Assembly (NCBI RefSeq): GCF_000696095.1
Contig: NZ_BAYX01000008.1
Location: 62,001-126,000, forward strand
Source of the DNA: Rhizobium rhizogenes NBRC 13257
GTDB taxonomy: Bacteria > Pseudomonadota > Alphaproteobacteria > Rhizobiales > Rhizobiaceae
Direction of reading: 5' to 3'
Length of the DNA: 64,000 nucleotides
The notes under the pieces were generated by a model that did no database searches, was not told the DNA's origin, and saw nothing but the letters and a program-made list of their open reading frames with translations. Position numbers and translations under genes: made by a program. Positions 11,025-18,997 of this stretch are shown here, piece by piece (positions within the stretch are counted from its first letter, which is position 1; the number at the start of each line of letters is the position of its first letter).

Positions 11025-12095
11025 TCATGTTTTTGGCGCCGCAGTGCTGCCGCGCACCACCAAGGTCACATCGATCATTTCGCGCTCGGTTGGCATGGCG
11101 TCTTCCAGAACCGCCTGCACCGCACGTTGCGCGATCTCGGCAAAGGGCTGCGCCACCGTCGTCAGGCCCGGCTCCACCATGCCGCCCTCCGGGACACCAT
11201 CGAAGCCAATGATCGAGACGTCTCCAGGAACGGTAAGCCCTCGTGCCGCCAGCCAGCTCATGGCCAGTAATGCGATATTGTCCGACATTGCCAGGATGGC
11301 GGTCGGCGGCTTTGGCACCGAAAACAGATGCTCAAGGCATGTCTCGACACTCGTCTTGTCGTTGTTGGTCTCGTAGATCGGAATATCCTGGCGTTGGATG
11401 CCGGAGGCCTCGAGCGCCTGCCAATAGCCGATGGCGCGATGGCGCGACGTCGAATAGATCGCCCGCTCGATTTCACCAGTACCGACCAATCCGACATGGT
11501 CGTTGACAAACTTGGTGGCAAGGACGGCGAAGCGTCGGTGGCCCAGTTCCGCCAGGTGTGTGGCGGCTGCCGCAGCTCCCCCGATATTGTTCACGCCGAT
11601 CGACGGGATCGACGGATCATCGTCATTCAATGCCAGGGCAATGAAGGGTAATTGCCGCTCGCGCGTCAGCTGCACAAGTTTCTCGCCGGCTTCCACGCAC
11701 AATAGGATGAAGCCATCCACCAGAGCGCTCTTGATGTTCCAGTCCAGCTTCTGCCGATCCTTGGCCGAGACGAGCGCGAGCCCGGTGCCGCTGGCATCGC
11801 AAACCTGGGCAACGGCTGCCAGGAGGGCTCTTGCCCAGGGATCGTCGAAAAAATAAGCGAGCGGTTCCACGGCGGCGACGCCGATGGCATTGACCTTTCC
11901 GGCGCGCAGCAATCGTCCCGTGAGGCTCGGGCCGGGATATCCCAGCTGTCTGGCCGTTTCGAGAACGTGCTCGCGCACCTCCTCGCGGACCACATCAGGC
12001 CGGCTGAAAACATTGGAGGCCGTTCCCTGCGATACCCCCGCCGCCTTGGCGACATCCGCGAGCTTGATGGTGCCCTTGACCAATAACGCCTCCAT
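11025..12095 (-). CDS. LacI-family transcriptional regulator
   Basis: The 356-residue product has a LacI helix-turn-helix at the N-terminus (K-L-A-D-V-A-K-A-A-G-V-S-Q-G-T-A-S-N-V-F) and a periplasmic-binding-like effector domain with a sugar-type pattern (I-G-V-N-N-I-G-G, I-I-G-F-D-G-V-P). I chose the ATG at 12095, which puts the HTH close to the start; the frame extends to an ATG at 12161, but that would place a palindromic operator inside the gene. Three related palindromes lie upstream, so it very likely represses itself. No sugar catabolic operon is adjacent, so the effector and targets are unknown. Confidence 0.9.
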   Translation of the reverse strand: MEALLVKGTIKLADVAKAAGVSQGTASNVFSRPDVVREEVREHVLETARQLGYPGPSLTGRLLRAGKVNAIGVAAVEPLAYFFDDPWARALLAAVAQVCDASGTGLALVSAKDRQKLDWNIKSALVDGFILLCVEAGEKLVQLTRERQLPFIALALNDDDPSIPSIGVNNIGGAAAAATHLAELGHRRFAVLATKFVNDHVGLVGTGEIERAIYSTSRHRAIGYWQALEASGIQRQDIPIYETNNDKTSVETCLEHLFSVPKPPTAILAMSDNIALLAMSWLAARGLTVPGDVSIIGFDGVPEGGMVEPGLTTVAQPFAEIAQRAVQAVLEDAMPTEREMIDVTLVVRGSTAAPKT

Positions 12096-12122
12096 TTTTA
12101 CGCCAGGCACCTTAGCATGAAA

Positions 12123-12217
12123 TTGTATCGGTTCAATTCTGCTTGACGGGAGAATTTCCATGCGTACGATTGAACCGATTCAACTCAACAATCCGAATTG
12201 ATTTTGAATCGATTCAA
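12123..12217. promoter_or_regulatory. Three LacI-type operators
   Basis: Three copies of one 14-bp palindrome lie upstream of the LacI gene: TTGTATCGGTTCAA at 12123-12136, TTGAACCGATTCAA at 12170-12183 and the perfect TTGAATCGATTCAA at 12204-12217. The central CG step and symmetric arms are typical of LacI-family operators. Spacing between starts is 47 and 34 bp, enough for looping or cooperative binding. They sit between the regulator and an apparently gene-poor stretch, so autoregulation is the simplest reading. Confidence 0.75.
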
Positions 12218-12556
12218 TATCGAAGGCTTATCCTATGCTGACCAATGACTTCTTCAGGGATCTCTACAATGATCGTTGGGGTGATCCCGCCAACCCGAAT
12301 GCGGTGGAGCCATCTTCCCTTGAAGACAACCACCGCAGCCGCTCGCAGGGCGTTCTCGGCCGCCTTGCTCGCTTCTTCCAACGTCGCCGGAAGCGCCCAT
12401 CCGCATGGTCTTTCACGATTTCGTGCGAATCGCCCGACACGGAGAACTGCACCAACGGCCACTATCGCAGCCAGTGCGATATCATGCAGCCGAAGTTCCT
12501 CAACCTTGCGAAAGCACTTTCGCGAAACTGCTAGGAATCCGCGCTGCGTGCTGGTC
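12218..12556. other. Gene-poor stretch after the LacI operators
   Basis: No gene is well supported here. The best candidate is a 99-codon frame at 12235-12534 on the + strand starting right after the last operator, with M-L-T-N-D-F-F-R-D-L-Y-N-D-R-W-G, but its C-terminal half has poor coding character and I recognise no family. A - strand frame at 12214-12462 is equally unconvincing. It may be a decayed remnant of the LacI target gene, which is speculation. Confidence 0.35.
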
Positions 12557-13285
12557 TCAGAAATTTTCCTTATACGGGCGCAGGTCGATTTCCTGGGTCC
12601 AGGCGGAGGGGTGCTGGCGGTGGATGTGCCAGTAGGTCTCGGCGATGGCGTCGATGTTGAGCAGGCTGTCCGCCTGTATCTCGGGACGCCTCAGCCGCAA
12701 TCTGTCGCCGTCGATGCCGCCATCGATGATGGTGTGGGCGACATGCAGGCCGAGCGGTCCGAATTCACGCGCCATGCTCTGGCTGATCATCCGCAAGCCC
12801 GCCTTGGCGGCGGCGAATTGCGCGTAACCGGCCTTGCCGCGAAGGCTGGCCGACGCGCCGGTGAAGATCACCGTGCCGCGTCCAAGCGGAGCGAGATGCC
12901 GGGCTGCTTCGCGCCCGACGAGGAAACCGCCGAAGCAGCAGATGCGCCAGAATTCCTCGAATTCGGCGGCGGTGACGTCGCGAAAACCGATCGGCCGGTT
13001 GATGCCGGCGTTGAAGACGATGAAGTCGGGCGGGTCGATCTCATTTCGTGGGGCAAACGCATGGTCGAACAGCCGCGTTACGGCGGCTTCGTTGGTCGCA
13101 TCGGTCTCGATCGCCTCGGCGCTGCCACCGGAGGCATTGATGCCGTCGGCGACCTTGGTGATCTTGTCCAGGGTACGGCCGGCAATGACGACGTGATAGC
13201 CCTTGTCGGCCAGCAGCCGGCAGAGCGCCGCGCCAAGCCCTTGTTCGGCTCCCACACCCACGATGACGGCGCTTGGCGTGCTCAT
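12557..13285 (-). CDS. Short-chain dehydrogenase/reductase-like protein
   Basis: The 242-residue product has a Rossmann N-terminus with V-G-A-E-Q-G-L-G in place of the usual TGxxxGIG, and the N-A-G motif near residue 95. The serine of the active site is present (F-T-G-A-S-A-S), but the expected catalytic Y-x-x-x-K reads F-A-A-A-K, with a tyrosine displaced three residues upstream. I recall a proteobacterial SDR subgroup with this change, so it may be a family trait. Its ATG overlaps the stop of the upstream ene-reductase gene (ATGA), suggesting the two act together on an unsaturated carbonyl compound. The substrate is unknown. Confidence 0.85.
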   Translation of the reverse strand: MSTPSAVIVGVGAEQGLGAALCRLLADKGYHVVIAGRTLDKITKVADGINASGGSAEAIETDATNEAAVTRLFDHAFAPRNEIDPPDFIVFNAGINRPIGFRDVTAAEFEEFWRICCFGGFLVGREAARHLAPLGRGTVIFTGASASLRGKAGYAQFAAAKAGLRMISQSMAREFGPLGLHVAHTIIDGGIDGDRLRLRRPEIQADSLLNIDAIAETYWHIHRQHPSAWTQEIDLRPYKENF

Positions 13286-14403
13286 TCCGCTGCCTCCCTG
13301 GCGTCGAGTGTCGGGTAGTCAGTATAGCCCTCAGTGCCGCCGCCATAGAAGGTTGGGCGATGATAGGGGTTGAGGGGCGCTCCTTGTCGAATGCGCTCCG
13401 GCAGATCCGGATTGGCAATGAACAGGCGGCCGAAGGCGATGGCGTCGGCATGGCCTGCGGCAAGGGCTGCCTCTGCGGTTTCCGGCTTGAAATTACCGGC
13501 GGCGATCAGGGTGCCTGACCAGGCGGGGCGGAAGAGCTCGGCCGCCGAGGGTACATTCTTGTGGTCAACCTCGGCCTGTCCGGCGCCGCTGGCACGCGGC
13601 TCGATCAGGTGCAGATAGGCAAGATGCAGCCGGTCGAGCTCACGGATGACATGGCCGTAGAGCCTGAGCGGATCGTCCTCGCCGCTATCATTGGCAATGC
13701 CGAAGGGCGAGAGGCGGACGCCGACGCGATTGGAACCCCAGACCTTGGAAACCGCCTCGACCACGTCGAGCAGCAGTCGGGTGCGGTTCTCGATCGAGCC
13801 GCCATATTGGTCGGTGCGCTGGTTCGAGCGAGCCTGCAGGAATTGTTCGATCAGATAGCCGTTGGCGCCGTGGATTTCGACGCCGTCAAAACCAGCCTGC
13901 TTCGCATTGGCCGCTGCCTGGGCGTAGACATCGATCAAGAGCGGCATCAGATCGATATCGATCGCCTGTGGCGTCTCGAAGGGCACGCGCTCGAACGAGG
14001 CCGTGAAAGCTTGACCGGATGCGGCAACCGCGGACGGTGCGATCGGCGCTGCGCCGCCGGGCTGGTGCGACGAATGGGAGATGCGGCCGACATGCCAGAG
14101 CTGCAGGAAGATCCGCCCACCCTTGGCATGAACCGCGTCGGTCACGGCCTTCCAGCCGATGATCTGCTCCAGCGTATGGATGCCCGGCGTTGCCGGCATG
14201 CCCTGTCCGCTCGGCGAGATCTGCGAGCCCTCGGAAATGATCAGCCCGCCCTCGGATGCGCGTTGTGCGTAATATTCGACATTCATCGGGGAAGGGACGT
14301 TGCCCGGCTGGCTCGCCCGCATGCGCGTCAACGGCGCCATGACGACACGATGCGCCAGTTCGTAAGGACCGACGGACAACGGCGAAAATAAAGTAGCTGT
14401 CAT
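13282..14403 (-). CDS. Old Yellow Enzyme family alkene reductase (NemA-like)
   Basis: A 373-residue FMN-dependent ene-reductase. Visible family marks are A-P-L-T-R-M-R near residue 24, the I-S-E-G segment near residue 60, the active-site W-H-V-G-R, H-G-A-N-G-Y-L near residue 185 and G-R-L-F-I-A-N-P-D-L near the end that binds FMN phosphate. Such enzymes reduce N-ethylmaleimide, nitro-esters and other activated alkenes with NADPH in the cytoplasm. The ATG at 14403 follows an AGGTG site; an upstream ATG at 14457 adds 18 atypical residues. It is the first gene of a two-gene operon with the SDR. Confidence 0.92.
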   Translation of the reverse strand: MTATLFSPLSVGPYELAHRVVMAPLTRMRASQPGNVPSPMNVEYYAQRASEGGLIISEGSQISPSGQGMPATPGIHTLEQIIGWKAVTDAVHAKGGRIFLQLWHVGRISHSSHQPGGAAPIAPSAVAASGQAFTASFERVPFETPQAIDIDLMPLLIDVYAQAAANAKQAGFDGVEIHGANGYLIEQFLQARSNQRTDQYGGSIENRTRLLLDVVEAVSKVWGSNRVGVRLSPFGIANDSGEDDPLRLYGHVIRELDRLHLAYLHLIEPRASGAGQAEVDHKNVPSAAELFRPAWSGTLIAAGNFKPETAEAALAAGHADAIAFGRLFIANPDLPERIRQGAPLNPYHRPTFYGGGTEGYTDYPTLDAREAAE

Positions 14404-14489
14404 GCAAATCACCTGCCTGGAGCGAATTTTGCTCGCCGGGGCGGAAGGGCCGGTCACCGGCGAATCGGTCTCGGGAGTGTGTGAATAAG

Positions 14490-14503
14490 ATGATGGTCAT
14501 CAT
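14490..14503. promoter_or_regulatory. Palindrome upstream of the ene-reductase
   Basis: ATGATGGTCATCAT has perfect 6-bp arms around a 2-bp centre, flanked by AATAA and TTATT that extend the symmetry. It lies about 90 bp before the ene-reductase start, a fitting place for an operator of a TetR- or MarR-type repressor. No such regulator is next to it. Confidence 0.5.
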
Positions 14504-14607
14504 TTATTCCAACAATCGGACGTGCGCAACCAAATCTCGCTCAAGCTTGATGCCGAAAGTCATATTTCCGCAACCGCCAAGCGTGGAGACTTCCGGCCTG
14601 ACGGGTG

Positions 14608-15414
14608 CTACGCCGTAATCCTGGCGAGGAAAGCCAGCATCGCGCCATTGAACTGCGCCGGGCGCTGCAATGGCGCGAAATGGCTGACACCGGGCAGCAG
14701 GATCGGCTCCGCGCCGGGAATACTGCGGGCGAGATGGTCGGCATGCTCGCGCTTGATGAATTCGTCATGCTCGCTGTGCACGATCGTGACAGGCACGTCG
14801 ATCTCGGCAAGGTCAGCGACCGAGTAATTCGGTTGTGTCCGCTGCATCAGGCCGACGGCCTCGACGAAGGCGTCGAACTGATCCGGCGTCGCAGACAGGG
14901 CGGCGTAATCCTTGACGTGCCGGGAAAAGCAGCGCTCGACGATCGGCGTGAGCACGAATTCCTTGGCGCCGCTGGGGTCCATGTTGCAGGCGAAAAACAA
15001 GACGCCGGCGATGCGCGCGGGATGGGTTCTGGCGAGGATCAGGCCGGTGCATGCCCCGTCGCTCCACCCAACGATGGCGGCTTTTTCGATGTTGAGCCTG
15101 TCCATCACCGCCAGCACATCGGAGGCCATCAGTTCGTACTTGTATGGTCGCGGATCGCGCGTGCTGCGGCCATGGCCTCGGCTGTCGATGATTACCGCCT
15201 GATAGCCGGCCTCGATCAGCGCCGGCACCTGATGGCCCCAGTTGCCGCCGTTTCCGAGGCCACCATGCAGCAGGATGACCGGCTGCCCCTCCCCATAGGC
15301 CGCATACCAGATGCGGATACCGTCATGCTCGACATGGCCTTGGATATCCGTGGCGGGCAGGGGGGCGGCACCATCGGCCGCGAATATTTCGAGATCGTCG
15401 TCCTTGAATTCCAT
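14608..15414 (-). CDS. Alpha/beta-fold hydrolase
   Basis: A 268-residue protein with the classical order of an alpha/beta hydrolase: L-L-H-G-G-L-G-N-G-G-N-W for the oxyanion hole, D-S-R-G-H-G-R-S, the nucleophile elbow G-W-S-D-G, an acid in the H-S-E-H-D-E-F region and the histidine in V-S-H-F near the C-terminus. It resembles 3-oxoadipate enol-lactone hydrolases and related esterases, but the substrate cannot be told. ATGs at 15420 and 15414 are both possible; GGGGGGAG sits directly before the first and six bases before the second, which favours 15414. It is transcribed alone, with 95 bp to the next gene. Confidence 0.88.
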   Translation of the reverse strand: MEFKDDDLEIFAADGAAPLPATDIQGHVEHDGIRIWYAAYGEGQPVILLHGGLGNGGNWGHQVPALIEAGYQAVIIDSRGHGRSTRDPRPYKYELMASDVLAVMDRLNIEKAAIVGWSDGACTGLILARTHPARIAGVLFFACNMDPSGAKEFVLTPIVERCFSRHVKDYAALSATPDQFDAFVEAVGLMQRTQPNYSVADLAEIDVPVTIVHSEHDEFIKREHADHLARSIPGAEPILLPGVSHFAPLQRPAQFNGAMLAFLARITA

Positions 15415-15509
15415 GCTCATCTCCCCCCATGCGATGACGTCTTCTCGGCAGTAGCATAACCGAAATCCAGGCCGGGTCATCTATCGAGCCAAGCCGGCTG
15501 GGCAGCTCG

Positions 15510-16382
15510 TCATGGCTTTACAAACCGCCGCAGCGCCTCCGTCAATTCGCTTGTTCCGCGACGGATCTCGCCGGCATCGCGCTCGGCATCTATTCGACCG
15601 GCATTATGCGCCTCGTAGAGTTCGGTCACCAGCTGCGCATAGCTCTCGGAAAGACCGCTGCGGGTCAGGATCGCTTCCCATTGCGACCGTGGCAGTTCCC
15701 GGGCGACGACGGGACGGGCAACCAGGGAGGTGATAACGGTCGCAACATCGTTTTGCGTATATCGCCGCGGACCTTCGGCATGGATAATCCTTAGGCTCAT
15801 GTCTTTGTCTTCAAAAAGCAGATCGACGGCGATGGCGCCGACGTCGAAGGCCGAGACGGTTGGGAACAGTTTCGTCAACGGATGATGAAAGCTATGTAGC
15901 TGGCCGGTCTCGACCGCTACTCGTGTCACGCGTGCCGAGTTCTCCATGTGCTCCGCCGACCGCAGGAAAATTTTGCGGGAGCGCAGCTTTCGCAGGCGAG
16001 CTTCCAAAGCATTGAAGAGCAGCGTGATCCCGGTCCCGGATTTCACTTCGGCGCCGTAATCGGAGATGGCAAGCACCAATTCCGGATTTGCCTTGTCCAG
16101 AGCCTCGCCCATCGTCTCGATCAGCCGCAGCATCTCGGCGCGTGCATCAATCGCCCTGACATCGATAGGGCAGATGACCTGGACAGCGCGGGCGCCGTCG
16201 ATCGCATCGCTCAAAGCGCCGACATCGGCCATATCAGCCACGGCGACTTCGCAGCCCAGATCGACAAACTCCTGCGCCCTTGAGCGATCGCGCAGGATTG
16301 CCCGGACCGGCGCACCTCTCTCTCGCAAGGCGGCAATTGTCGTGCGGCCGATTTTCCCGGTAGCGCCCAGAATAGCGAACAT
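15510..16382 (-). CDS. NmrA-like NAD(P)-binding protein
   Basis: A 290-residue protein starting with the dinucleotide-binding motif G-A-T-G-K-I-G and continuing as an atypical short-chain dehydrogenase of the NmrA/QOR2 type. There is no YxxxK catalytic pair, so it may sense redox cofactor or act as a quinone/NADPH reductase. Downstream parts (A-E-G-P-R-R-Y-T) match the family's substrate-binding half. It lies 101 bp downstream of an AraC-type regulator on the same strand and may be its target. The function remains open. Confidence 0.85.
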   Translation of the reverse strand: MFAILGATGKIGRTTIAALRERGAPVRAILRDRSRAQEFVDLGCEVAVADMADVGALSDAIDGARAVQVICPIDVRAIDARAEMLRLIETMGEALDKANPELVLAISDYGAEVKSGTGITLLFNALEARLRKLRSRKIFLRSAEHMENSARVTRVAVETGQLHSFHHPLTKLFPTVSAFDVGAIAVDLLFEDKDMSLRIIHAEGPRRYTQNDVATVITSLVARPVVARELPRSQWEAILTRSGLSESYAQLVTELYEAHNAGRIDAERDAGEIRRGTSELTEALRRFVKP

Positions 16383-16483
16383 GATGTTTCCTCCCGTGTG
16401 TCATCCCAAGAGGCTTATTCGTCCGTGCCACTTCCTTCGCGCATGTTCGGATGACGAATTGCGGGATCGGATGAAAATCGAAA

Positions 16484-17362
16484 TTACTGGCGCGTGCGGG
16501 CGATCATGCCGGGCGTGATGCCGAGAATACGTCGCATCCAGTGCGCCATATGGCTCTGGTGGGCAAAACCCGTCTCGAGCGCTACCTGGCTCAACGGCAT
16601 GTCTTCGGACAGAAGCATCAGCCTGGCGCGCTCAACCCGGCGTGTCAGCACGTATTGGTGCATGGGCATGCCGAATGTGGCCCGAAATAACGGCTTCAGA
16701 TGGGATAGGCTGAGCCCGGAGACCGCAGCCAGGTCGGCAAGCGACAGGGATTGATCGATATGGTCTTCGATGAAGTCCACGAGACGACGCCTTTGCAGGG
16801 CGCTGAGCGACCTCACCGTTGCGGGTTTCTCCCCTCCCGACTGGTCCCCGTTTTCCACCAGGCGGATCGCAAGCGCCAAGGCAAGCGTCTCGCCATAGAG
16901 CCTGTCGGAAGGTACGCTTGCCTCGAGTTCCGTCTTGATCGCCCAGGCGATCGACTCGATCCGGGCGTCGCGAAGCTGAAACTTCGGAGCGAGGGAAACC
17001 GTTTCCGGATTGCGTCCCATTGCCGTGGCCGCAGTGCTGAAGAGTTCGGGTCCGATGCCCAATCGCAAAATGGTGCAATCGGCGTCATCCTCCCACCAGC
17101 CATCCAACCCGGCGGGCACGATGTCGATGTCGCCATGTTTCTGGACACGGCGAGAGTGCCGGCCATCGCACTGGCAATGCGCGTTCACGGCACGTCCGAA
17201 ATGAACGCCGAGCCGGTGCGATGACAAACCGGGAACATAGGTGCGACCGGCGCGGATGTGCAGCAATTCCGCATTCAAACCAGCCCAGCCAAGATGCTTG
17301 CTCGAAAGGAGGATGTTTGCCGCACCGTTCTTTGAGAGATTGGGATTGCCGAATTGATCCAT
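16484..17362 (-). CDS. AraC-family transcriptional regulator
   Basis: The 292-residue product carries two helix-turn-helix motifs in its last 100 residues (S-L-A-D-L-A-A-V-S-G-L-S, and P-L-S-Q-V-A-L-E-T-G-F), followed by the short I-L-G-I-T-P-G tail typical of AraC proteins. The N-terminal 170 residues have no recognised effector domain, although the pattern resembles regulators of catabolic or redox genes. It precedes the NmrA-like gene on the same strand and may activate it. The ATG is well placed, without a strong ribosome-binding site. Confidence 0.9.
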   Translation of the reverse strand: MDQFGNPNLSKNGAANILLSSKHLGWAGLNAELLHIRAGRTYVPGLSSHRLGVHFGRAVNAHCQCDGRHSRRVQKHGDIDIVPAGLDGWWEDDADCTILRLGIGPELFSTAATAMGRNPETVSLAPKFQLRDARIESIAWAIKTELEASVPSDRLYGETLALALAIRLVENGDQSGGEKPATVRSLSALQRRRLVDFIEDHIDQSLSLADLAAVSGLSLSHLKPLFRATFGMPMHQYVLTRRVERARLMLLSEDMPLSQVALETGFAHQSHMAHWMRRILGITPGMIARTRQ

Positions 17363-17507
17363 GAGTTCGCCCTTTCATAGAGGACGTCGTTGATTTGCGC
17401 CGATCATACACCTTTGTCGATCGGGTTCGAGATCGGGCGACGGAAGTCCGTCCGGATGACTTTAGCCTCTCAGGAAATCGGAGGGGCTGGCGGCAGTGGC
17501 GTCTCGA

Positions 17508-17969
17508 TCAGAAAAGCTTGCGATAAACAACGAATCCGGAGCGCTCGGCCACCTGGTCGTAAAGCTTCATCGCCGTGAGGTTGGTTTCATGCGTCTGCCA
17601 ATAGACGCGGGCAGCGCCAGCCTCGCCCGCCCGCTCGTAGACTTCGCCTATCAGAGCCTTGCCCACGCCTTTTCCCCGTGCGGCCTCGAGCGTGAACAGG
17701 TCCTGCAGGTAGCAGCTCGGTTCGATCGCGGTGGTGCTGCGATGGAAAAGGTAATGCGTGAGGCCGACAAGCTGCCCCTCGCTTTCGGCGACAAGAGCAT
17801 GCATCGGCTCGTAAGCGTCGAAGAAGCGTGCCCAGGTCATCTGCGTGATCTCGGGCGCAAGGGCAGTCGCGCCCGAGCGACCGTAAAACGCGTTGTAGCC
17901 TTCCCATAGGAGAAGCCACTGATCGAAGTCTTTGCGGGCGACGGGGCGGATCATGGGTAGATTGGACAT
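17508..17969 (-). CDS. GNAT-family N-acetyltransferase
   Basis: A 153-residue acetyltransferase. The acetyl-CoA-binding motif A-R-G-K-G-V-G-K-A-L lies near residue 95, preceded by the L-Q-D-L-F strand and followed by Y-W-Q-T-H-E-T-N and A-M-K-L-Y-D at the usual distances. Acceptor is unknown; similar proteins modify small amines or protein N-termini. The start at 17969 follows AGGA; the same frame is open to 18125 but overlaps the neighbouring MarR gene. It lies just downstream of that MarR gene, same strand. Confidence 0.88.
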   Translation of the reverse strand: MSNLPMIRPVARKDFDQWLLLWEGYNAFYGRSGATALAPEITQMTWARFFDAYEPMHALVAESEGQLVGLTHYLFHRSTTAIEPSCYLQDLFTLEAARGKGVGKALIGEVYERAGEAGAARVYWQTHETNLTAMKLYDQVAERSGFVVYRKLF

Positions 17970-18051
17970 TCCTGCGCCTTGTCGTTTTGAACGGAGCGAT
18001 GGACACCCGACTATCGATACATAGCCGGATGTTGGCAAGAGAAGCGCGTCG

Positions 18052-18483
18052 TCATAAGCCTTGCCGAAGTGCGGCAAGCACGTCGATAGCCTTGGCAATA
18101 TCCGCCGATTGGAACTTGGCGGCAAGTGCTCCGATCCAGTCGCGACGAAGCTGGTCGGCCGCCTTATAGGTGTCGCTGCCCTTGCCGGTCAGGACGACGA
18201 GCTGCGCTTTCTTGTGGTGCGGGTTGTCTCGGAATTCCACCAGGCCGTCGCGGACGAGTTCGTTGACGATGCGCTGTACGCCTTGACGGGCAACGCCGGC
18301 CTCCTTGGCGATCTGCGCGACCGTGCGTCCATTCCTTGGTCGGGCAATGGCGCCGAGCACCTGCCAGCGCGCGCTCGTCAGGCCAATCGGCCCGACGATC
18401 TCGTCGCCCCTTGCGAGAAGCCGTCCATTCAGGCGGAAGACTTCGAGGATCAGGCGGCCAAGTTCGTCTGCATCTGCGGGCAT
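18052..18483 (-). CDS. MarR-family transcriptional regulator
   Basis: A 143-residue winged-helix protein. The recognition region T-V-A-Q-I-A-K-E-A-G-V-A-R-Q-G-V-Q is near residues 55-72 and the wing contains D-N-P-H-H-K-K-A-Q. It is divergent from a small monooxygenase gene, with a TGACAA/TTGTCA palindrome between them, the standard layout for a MarR repressor that controls itself and a neighbouring detoxification gene. The ligand cannot be inferred beyond that. Length is typical for the family. Confidence 0.9.
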   Translation of the reverse strand: MPADADELGRLILEVFRLNGRLLARGDEIVGPIGLTSARWQVLGAIARPRNGRTVAQIAKEAGVARQGVQRIVNELVRDGLVEFRDNPHHKKAQLVVLTGKGSDTYKAADQLRRDWIGALAAKFQSADIAKAIDVLAALRQGL

Positions 18484-18515
18484 GGGTCGCTTTCTCTGAT
18501 TGCGGAAATCAATAT

Positions 18516-18531
18516 TGACAATATGTTGTCA
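18516..18531. promoter_or_regulatory. Candidate MarR operator
   Basis: TGACAATATGTTGTCA has perfect 6-bp arms and a 4-bp centre. It lies 33 bp upstream of the MarR gene and 48 bp upstream of the monooxygenase start, and the embedded TTGACA could be the -35 box of the rightward promoter. Binding would therefore shut off both genes. Confidence 0.65.
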
Positions 18532-18579
18532 TTAATCGATGGTGAGATCAATGTGAAATTGAACCTTGGAGTGAGAGGC

Positions 18580-18921
18580 ATGAAGACGGAGTCTATTTTT
18601 CGCGTGGATAAGTTTGTGGTGCCGGCGCAATCGCGCGATGCTTTCATGGCCCGGCTACAGGTTACGCATAAAACGCTGGGGGCCGCGGATGGGTGCGTGC
18701 AGAACCTTGTCCTCGAACAGGTGTCCGGAGCCGGGGAATTCAATGTCGTCACCATTGTCGAGTGGCGCGACACCGCCGCCTATGAAAATGCCAGGCAGGC
18801 CGCGCAGCAAAGGCAGAAGGAGAACGGCTTCGATCCGCAGAACTACTTCCGAGAACTGGGCATCAAGGCCGATCTTGGGAACTACACGCCGATGTCGGAA
18901 GGGTTTTCCTCAGCCCTCTAA
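18580..18921 (+). CDS. Small monooxygenase-like (ABM/dimeric ferredoxin-like fold) protein
   Basis: A 113-residue protein whose pattern (V-D-K-F-V-V-P, R-D-A-F-M-A-R, F-N-V-V-T-I-V-E-W) fits the antibiotic biosynthesis monooxygenase fold, a small dimeric alpha-beta barrel. Family members oxidise quinone-like or aromatic substrates, and some have no catalytic role. The ATG at 18580 follows GGAG and is the best start, although the frame is open far upstream. It is divergent from the MarR gene and probably under its control. Confidence 0.75.
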   Translation: MKTESIFRVDKFVVPAQSRDAFMARLQVTHKTLGAADGCVQNLVLEQVSGAGEFNVVTIVEWRDTAAYENARQAAQQRQKENGFDPQNYFRELGIKADLGNYTPMSEGFSSAL

Positions 18922-18997
18922 ACCCCTTCAACAAGGGCCGTCGAATGGGCCAGTATTTTTGCTTCGACAGCAATCCGGGAATGAGGAGGGCAGTGTT

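Noticed and set aside
12235..12534. 99-codon frame after the LacI operators
   Set aside because: The N-terminal part is plausible but the rest looks random and there is no family match; left as a note on the region.
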